From: Mesostigma viride
Lineage: Eukaryota; Streptophyta; Mesostigmatophyceae; Mesostigmatales; Mesostigmataceae
Direction: 5' to 3'
Assembly: GCA_009746045.1 (NCBI GenBank)
Contig: RPFO01000937.1
Span: forward strand, 1 to 64,000
Length of the DNA: 64,000 nucleotides
The notes under the pieces are model-generated. The model saw nothing but the letters and a program-made list of their open reading frames with translations. It did not search any database and was not told the origin of the DNA. This document shows, piece after piece, positions 58,523-64,000 of the stretch. The translations under genes were made by a program, and so were the position numbers. Numbering within the stretch: the stretch's first letter is position 1; each line of letters begins with the position of its first letter.

Positions 58523-59191
58523 ATGTCCACCTCCTATTGCAACGCCGCGAGAGGGCAGTCGGACAGTTTCATCGGCGCTCGCGAGCGGCCGCAGGTGTTC
58601 CCCGAGCTGTGCGTCGACCCGGAGTTCGAGACGATGCGTTCCTCGCAGCAGGTCGGCACGGAGACGCGTCTGATCCCGTCGGACGAGTACGACAACGTGT
58701 ACGGCATCGACACGCGCGCCGCGCCCCGTCTGAGCCAGATCGGGAGCGGGTTTGACGCGCAGATGCAGTTCGCGACCGACCTCCTCCCGTCCGCGGAGGA
58801 CGTCATGGGCTTGCTCCTGAAGCAGGGGGAGGGCATCCTGGCCGTCACGAGCAACCGGAAGGACCTGCCTTTCACCGGCATCCAGAGCCTCCGCGAGTAC
58901 ACGCCCGCCCCCATGGACCTGAGCATGTTCGGCCAGATGAACCTGGCGACGACGGGCGTCATGGCCAACGCCAAGTGGAACGGGTCGATCGGCGCGTTCC
59001 CCCGCCCCGTGACGATGCAGTTCGACCCCCGTTACGAGCTCCCTAGCCTCGCCGACGCCGACACGACGGTGTACGGCGTCCCCCTGGTGAACGCGACCGA
59101 GTCGTTCGGCATGATGGGCGAGCCCTCTCGAGGAGCACAAAACGCCGTCCGCGGGGCTCCCGGGTTCAACGCCGAGCTCACCGGTCTCTAG
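58523..59191 (+). CDS. Hypothetical protein, possible virion component
   Basis: 222 residues from ATG 58523, with TTATAC 7 bp upstream. Begins MSTSYCNAARGQSDSFIGAR, with many Gly/Pro/Met-rich loops (APMDLSMFGQMNLATTGVMA) and no charged helices, like several packaged proteins of large DNA viruses. No family recognised. Confidence 0.65.
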   Translation: MSTSYCNAARGQSDSFIGARERPQVFPELCVDPEFETMRSSQQVGTETRLIPSDEYDNVYGIDTRAAPRLSQIGSGFDAQMQFATDLLPSAEDVMGLLLKQGEGILAVTSNRKDLPFTGIQSLREYTPAPMDLSMFGQMNLATTGVMANAKWNGSIGAFPRPVTMQFDPRYELPSLADADTTVYGVPLVNATESFGMMGEPSRGAQNAVRGAPGFNAELTGL

Positions 59192-59236
59192 TGCGTTCGA
59201 GGCACACGCAAAATCGTCCGGGTGACTACATAAGCA

Positions 59237-59710
59237 ATGGAGGGCGCGTACCAGCTCGAGGAGTGGCGCAAGAAGATGCGATCCATGACGTCCGAGTTCA
59301 TCGAAGTGGACGACATCCTCCGCCAGACGAGCAAGAGCCTCGCGCCCCACCGAAAACGCAAGCGGACGTTGTCCGTCGAAATCCTGGACTCCATGACGAA
59401 GGCCGGCGTCGACGCCTGCAACATCTCGGGGCGGGACGACAAGCTCGTGGTGAAGACTCGCAAGAAGAAGACGTCGCTCAAGGACGTCCTTCCGAGTCGC
59501 CTGGAAAAGTTCTTCGAGAACGAGCCCGGTCGGTGCGAGGAGTGTCTGAACTTCCTCATGGAGCCCGAGGTGACCGAAGTCCCGTCGCTGTGCCGCGTGA
59601 CCAAGAAGAAGAGGAAGGCCGATGAGGACGAGGACGCGGGTCACCCGGAGGCCGAGGAGGAGGCCGAGGAAGAGGGCGAGGAAGAGGAAGAGGAAGAGGA
59701 GGAGGACTGA
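59237..59710 (+). CDS. Hypothetical protein with CxxC and acidic tail
   Basis: 157 residues from ATG 59237. Basic middle (LAPHRKRKRTLSVEILDSMT), a CEEC...VPSLC segment, and a C-terminal run of Glu/Asp of about 25 residues. The tail DNA is GAG/GAA repeats shared antisense with the next gene. Possibly a nuclear or chromatin-like protein. Confidence 0.6.
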   Translation: MEGAYQLEEWRKKMRSMTSEFIEVDDILRQTSKSLAPHRKRKRTLSVEILDSMTKAGVDACNISGRDDKLVVKTRKKKTSLKDVLPSRLEKFFENEPGRCEECLNFLMEPEVTEVPSLCRVTKKKRKADEDEDAGHPEAEEEAEEEGEEEEEEEEED

Positions 59711-59856
59711 GCCTCTCGCCTCATGTCCTCGACGAAAAAGTGGATGCCCAGGTCCGGCCGGTCGATGTAACTCCCGTACGCGTCGATCCACTCCCCCGTG
59801 ATCGGGAGGACGACAATGTTGTTGTGAATCGGATGACAATGAGCTAATATGTCCAT
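59641..59856 (-). CDS. Small protein antisense to the acidic tail
   Basis: 71 residues from ATG 59856 with TTATTATT just upstream. The first 50 residues look coded (PIHNNIVVLPITGEWIDAYG, RPDLGIHFFVED); the last 20 are Ser from the antisense of the Glu tail, so the stop may be incidental. No family recognised. Confidence 0.5.
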   Translation of the reverse strand: MDILAHCHPIHNNIVVLPITGEWIDAYGSYIDRPDLGIHFFVEDMRREAQSSSSSSSSSSPSSSASSSASG

Positions 59857-59922
59857 AATAATAAAAGCACGCGTTTATTTCCCACGAATAAAAAAGTCTG
59901 GAACTGGGTAGACTAGCGAACC

Positions 59923-60769
59923 ATGGATTGCACGGAGGATTGTCGCCACGTGCAGGTGGCGTCCGACGATCTCCAATGTCACGTTTGCATGTGCGTGTTG
60001 AACGATCCGGTGGTCATCGAGTGCCGCACGAGGGTGGAGGGCGGTAAGTGAGGCGATCCTCTGCAACAAGCCGTGTTCGAGGGAGCTGATCTCGAAACAG
60101 AAACGGCGCGGGGGCGTGGTCGCCGCCGTCACGGGCAAGTGCATCCTGTGTCGCGCCCCGTGGCACCGGTACCGCGTGCAGCACCTCGTGACGCTGGGCC
60201 GGATCACGTCGCTGGTCAAGCGCAAGTGCGCCAACTTCGAGCGCGGGTGCGAGTTCCAGGGGAGCGTGGAGGAGGTCACGCAGCACAGGAAGGACGGAGG
60301 GTGTCCCCACGAGCGTCTAGAATGTCCGAATCGCGTGCACGGGTGTTCCGAGACGGTGTTGCGGAAAGATGTAGGCAAGCACCGCGTCGAGTGCGCCTTT
60401 TTTCCGTGTCGTTTCTTCCTGAACGGCGACGGGTGCACCCACGTGGCGCGATTGTCGGAGATCCCTCTCCACGAGTCGATCTGCCCGTTCTCGTCGACGC
60501 AGTGTCGCATGCTCGTGAACAGCGCCCGTCTGCACGGGATCTGGGCGTCGGGCAACGACAACAATTGTCTCCGCTGGGAGCGGTGCGAGGCGGGGCAGGA
60601 GTACGTGAACCTCCCGGACCCGGACGAGGAGTCGGAGGGCGACGAGGGCGACGACGACGACGGGGGCGGGGACGGGGAGGACGAGTCGATCGACGAGGAG
60701 GCGGAATCGGGGATGCGGGGTTCGATGGGGCGTTCGTTCATCTCCATCGAAAACGTTTCCCTTCGCTGA
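59923..60769 (+). CDS. TRAF-type zinc-finger protein with N-terminal RING-like motif, frame broken near 60045
   Basis: From ATG 59923 a RING-like start (LQCHVCMCVLNDPVVIEC) runs to a stop at 60049. In another frame (+1, so one extra or two missing bases) it continues AILCNKPCSRELIS, CILCRAPWHR, then TRAF-type zinc fingers (CANFERGCEFQGSVEEVTQH, CPNRVHGCSETVLRKDVGKH, FFPCRFFLNGDGC). The end is a long Asp/Glu block. Likely a ubiquitin-ligase-like or scaffold protein acting on host signalling. The RING part is incomplete as it stands. Confidence 0.68.
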
Positions 60770-60780
60770 CCGACACGGCG

Positions 60781-61794
60781 ATGGACTCTTTCGAGGCCTG
60801 GAGCTGCATCGCGGAACGCATGGACCAGTCGAGTCTGGCCAATGTCGAGACGGCGTTCGGGGTCGAGTGCGATCCCGGCGCGGCGGTCCGCAAGGAGCGG
60901 GACATGCGGTACGAGTTCGTCTACACGGAATGCGAGGAGGACACGGAGCGCATCCGGTCCATGCTGATCGAGCGCCAGTCGTTGCGATACGCCCTGGAAC
61001 GCTACTTCGACGTGTTCTCGGAAGTGGTCCGGGCGCACAAGGGGCGAGGGGACGACATCACGGACCTGTTCGTCCACTCGCTGCTGCAGCCCGACCAGGT
61101 GGCCATGTTCACCGAGGACCACTACCTGGCGGCTCGCATGTTGCTTCCCTTGTCGATGGAACCGAGGGCGGAGTGCAAACCGCTGGCGCCGCTCACGCGG
61201 ATCGCGGACATGGTCGATCGTCTCGAGTCTCAGCGCGTGGCGCATTCTCTCTCGTGGATATTCTTGGACGCGTTGGGATTGGAGGAGGGTTCGTTCGTGT
61301 TGATGATGCTGACGCTCGGCACCCGCCGTCCGATGCAGCAAGGGAAGTACTGTTTTCCTGCGCTGCACCCGCTGACGGTGCTCGCGACGGAGTGCTGGGA
61401 CCGGCATTCGGACGGTCGCACGCGGATCGCCGAGCTCGTATCGCGCGGCCGGGCGGCCGTCGAGAGCAGACGCACGAAGAGCTGTAACTTGGAGATGGCC
61501 CGTCGCATGTTGCGCAAGTACCCCCTTCACTTTGTTGCGCGGCGCTCGGGCTACTTGGATTACAACGGCATCCGCACGGGCGACTTTGCGACCTTCGAGG
61601 AGTGGAGGGAGGAGGCGCGCAAGATGTTCGAGAGCTGCATCGGCGCGTACGAATCCAACTTGCGGAAGGTCCGCGACGCGATGACGCGTCAGACCTCGGC
61701 GAAGATGGCGAACGCGTCCATGACCTTCGAGAAGGAGGTGTGGACGACGGTGCTGATTTTCAAGAGACCCACGTGTTGTCACGCGTTTCGCTGA
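60781..61794 (+). CDS. Hypothetical helical protein
   Basis: 337 residues from ATG 60781, 12 bp after the previous stop. Regular helices (IRSMLIERQSLRYALERYFD, YLAARMLLPLSMEPRAECKP) and several Cys/Trp; no catalytic motif recognised. Long antisense ORFs across it are shadows. Confidence 0.65.
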   Translation: MDSFEAWSCIAERMDQSSLANVETAFGVECDPGAAVRKERDMRYEFVYTECEEDTERIRSMLIERQSLRYALERYFDVFSEVVRAHKGRGDDITDLFVHSLLQPDQVAMFTEDHYLAARMLLPLSMEPRAECKPLAPLTRIADMVDRLESQRVAHSLSWIFLDALGLEEGSFVLMMLTLGTRRPMQQGKYCFPALHPLTVLATECWDRHSDGRTRIAELVSRGRAAVESRRTKSCNLEMARRMLRKYPLHFVARRSGYLDYNGIRTGDFATFEEWREEARKMFESCIGAYESNLRKVRDAMTRQTSAKMANASMTFEKEVWTTVLIFKRPTCCHAFR

Positions 61795-61813
61795 TCGAAG
61801 GGTCGTTTGTCCG

Positions 61814-62083
61814 TCAGACGGACGCTTTTCCGACGTCGGTCGCTAGAAACGATTCTAGTTCGATGCCCTTGCCCGGGACGAGGATGGATACTAGGAAGTA
61901 CACGGCGGTGGCCAACGCCGACATGTCCACTCGTTCCGACGCGACGTACGCGATCGAGAAGACCGTCAGGGCCTTGAACCACGTGTCGCTCGGGTTGAAA
62001 TCTTCTAGCAGGACGTACCCCCCCATGACGCTAAAGATAGAACAGATGGACGTCAGTGCGCTCTTGGCGACGTCACGATCCAT
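61814..62083 (-). CDS. Small membrane protein
   Basis: 89 residues from ATG 62083. Three hydrophobic segments (ALTSICSIFSVMGGYVLL, ALTVFSIAYVAS, ALATAVYFLVSILVPG). An ATTATCGTGGATAT stretch lies just upstream. Divergent from the D5-like gene. Confidence 0.6.
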   Translation of the reverse strand: MDRDVAKSALTSICSIFSVMGGYVLLEDFNPSDTWFKALTVFSIAYVASERVDMSALATAVYFLVSILVPGKGIELESFLATDVGKASV

Positions 62084-62175
62084 GTCGGTTGTACAGTCAT
62101 ATCCACGATAATAATCGAATCATGTCGTGTCGTCGCGATCCGACGGCTCGTTTTCATTCTCAGATTTTTGTGGGT

Positions 62176-62182
62176 CTATATC
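62176..62182 (+). promoter_or_regulatory. TATA-like box of the D5-like gene
   Basis: TATATCA about 10 bp before ATG 62192. Confidence 0.45.
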
Positions 62183-62191
62183 ATACCCGTC

Positions 62192-64000
62192 ATGACCAAA
62201 AAGGCTCGCTCGCGGTCCGAGGCCACTGTGGGAGGGGTGTTCATCATGGCGGAACGCCCCGCGAAGAGGAGCCGGTTGGTCGACGACGAGGCGGGGGCCT
62301 GCAGCAGCGACGAGGAGCAGGAGGATGCGGAGGAGCGAGGGGGGGAGGAGGGCGAGGCCGACGAAGACGTTTGTCCGGCTCCGGCGAGTCAGATGACCGG
62401 GGAGGACGCGGCGGGACCGACGCCCATCCCCGAGGACGACCGCATCGAATTCCGCAAGGAGATCGGGGGCAACCCTGACGTCCTCGGGTTCGTGTCGCAG
62501 CTGAAGTCGGCGAGCAACGACCGCATCATGGACATCGCGGCGTTGGCGGAGGCGGCCGTGGCGAACGCCTCCATGGGCGACATCATGGCCGACGTCTTCC
62601 ACCTGGCGTCTCGCGAGGCGCACGCGGACCCGATCTCTCTCCTGGCCGCGTGTCTGTCTCGCATCGACGCCCCGGGCGCCGTGGACCTGTACGCGAACGT
62701 GGACACGCGGTACGTCCGCGCGCTGTCCCGCGTGCTGGCGATCTGCGGACAGGCGGAGGACCGGGGGATGGTGGAACTCAAGCCGGCGATCCAGACGTGC
62801 ATCTGGCGGCTGTACACGACCGTGGAGACGGCGTCGTGCGCGATGAAGAGCCGGATGTCGGCCAAGGAGCTGGGCTCGCTCCCCGAACTCATCGCGAAGG
62901 CGCTGGCGCTGCCCACGAAATTGGACAACTTTCAATCGCTGATCATCCTGCTGACCACGCGATGGGTCGTCCAGAAGCTGCGGAGAGGCGAGGGCGACGA
63001 CGACAGCGTGTACAAGTGCCAGCGCACGCCCGAGGGGCACGACACGCACTACTGGACCAAGTGGTGCACGCTGTCCGAGTGGGTGTCGGAGGAGTGCGAT
63101 TTCCCGCGCACATCGGCGTGGGGACTCGGGTCCAAAGACGGCGCGCGCAAGCGGATCACGGAGTGGATCGCGGACGGGTCCAAACGCAACAGTTTCGCGT
63201 TCCAGATCCGTCCCCGCGACCGCCACGTGTTCGCGTTCCGGAACGGGATCTACAAGTGCGACACGGACCAGTGGTTCCCGTACCCTGCGACGGACCTGCC
63301 GGACGACGTGGGCGCGGTGCGGTACTTCGAGAACATCGACATGGACGAGTCGCTGTTCGAGCCCGGGCGGTTCAAGGGCGACTTCGACGAGGGGAGTGGA
63401 TGGACATCGAGACGGACGCCGTGAAGAAGATCCTGGACGACCAGGACTACCCGGACAACGTGCAGCGGCCGTTCTGGGCGCTGGCGGTGGGCCGCATGCT
63501 GTACTACCTCCGCGAGTCGGACAAGTTTGAGTGCATGGTCTTCCTCAAGGGGATCGCCGGGTCCGGCAAGTCGACGCTCGTCCGCATCATGGACTTCATC
63601 TACGGTCGCGAGGCGGGCGTGCTGTCGAACACGATCGAGCCGATGTTCGGCCTGTCGCAGCTCAAGGACAAGCTGGTCGTGTACAGTTACGAGCTGAATG
63701 ACAAGTTCAACCTGGCGCAGTCGGACTGGCTGTCGCTCGTGAGCGGGGAGTGCATGAACCTGCCGGCAAAGCACAAGGACGCGGCCGTCAAGCCGTGGAC
63801 CGCGCCCTTCATCGCCGCGGGCAACCGCATGTTCGCGTCGGGGGACAACGCGGGCCAGGTGGCGCGTCGAGTCATCCTGTTCCCGTTCGACAACAAGCCC
63901 CGCGGGAAGGCGGACGTGAATCTGGACGACAAGATCTCGTCGAACATCGCAAGGGTGATCGTCAAGGGGAACCGCGCGTACCAGGCGCTCGTGCGGAAGG
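62192..64000 (+). CDS. D5-like: D5-like primase-helicase (SF3 ATPase), frame broken near 63396, partial at right edge
   Basis: Starts ATG 62192 with an acidic N-terminus, then a primase-type D5_N-like region (YWTKWCTLSEWVSEECDF, HVFAFRNGIYKCDTDQWFPY). The first frame ends at 63424. From the G4 run near 63396 the -1 frame continues (EWMDIETDAVKKILDDQDYP) into an SF3 helicase: Walker A GIAGSGKST at 63550-63576, Walker B-like VVYSYELNDKF, and sensor-1 AAGNRMF. It runs off the right edge. D5 primase-helicase is one of the most conserved genes of large nucleocytoplasmic DNA viruses and opens the replication fork. Confidence 0.85.

Noticed and set aside
60038-60050. 5' splice site GGTAAGTGAG in the TRAF-type gene
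   Set aside because: There is no room for an intron before the coding sequence resumes within a few bases; an indel explains the break better.
59875-61782. 635-codon minus-strand ORF
   Set aside because: Antisense of the TRAF-type and 60781 genes, His/Arg-rich with no coherent domains.
62120-63226. 368-codon minus-strand ORF
   Set aside because: Antisense of the D5-like gene; typical GC-rich shadow frame.

Overview
The window looks like a stretch of a large nucleocytoplasmic DNA virus genome (Nucleocytoviricota) that sits in, or has passed through, a eukaryotic nuclear genome. The viral signature is a set of dense, GC-rich, intron-free genes on both strands with 0-100 bp spacing and short AT-rich TATA-like boxes just before many ATGs. 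It includes recognisable core or near-core functions: a D5-type SF3 primase-helicase (right edge), a VLTF2/A1L-like late transcription factor with an FCS-type zinc finger, and a DUF5871-type ssDNA-binding protein. It also has typical giant-virus accessory genes: KilA-N proteins, a staphylococcal-type nuclease, a Vsr/MutH-like nuclease, an HNH/EndoVII-like nuclease, a cysteine desulfurase, an ADP-ribosyltransferase-like protein, two HExxH metallopeptidases, a TRAF-type zinc-finger protein and many small membrane proteins. The host identity is not shown by the sequence; a GC-rich alga or protist is only an inference.

Layout. 1-2654 is the N-terminal 884 codons of a fibre-like repeat protein on the minus strand, open to the left edge. 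2.8-18.1 kb is compact viral coding sequence. 18.1-21.9 kb has two KilA-N paralogues surrounded by palindromic repeats, a duplicated 3' region and a 619-bp foldback element. 21.9-22.7 and 31.7-36.7 kb are viral genes again. 42.5-45.7 and 54.3-64.0 kb complete the viral part.

Three mobile elements, together about 23 kb, interrupt three viral genes. Two are copies of one 8.6-9.0 kb TIR transposon (22714-31731, TSD GTT; 45705-54332, TSD ACA). The third is a Ty1/copia-type LTR retrotransposon (36744-42484, TSD GGGGC, LTRs 501 bp and nearly identical). In each case the reading frame runs through when the element plus one TSD copy is ignored, so each viral gene was intact at insertion and the insertions look recent. 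One TIR-element copy carries a nested 316-bp SINE-like insertion with a 12-bp TSD, which the other copy lacks.

About ten genes carry a break in frame, mostly explained by one missing base, often in a short C or G run. This bias suggests either uncorrected long-read consensus errors or early decay of an endogenous virus; the sequence alone cannot separate the two. Functionally the viral genes cover DNA replication (D5, ssDNA-binding protein), late transcription (VLTF2), DNA processing (several nucleases), virion and membrane components, and likely host-interaction factors.
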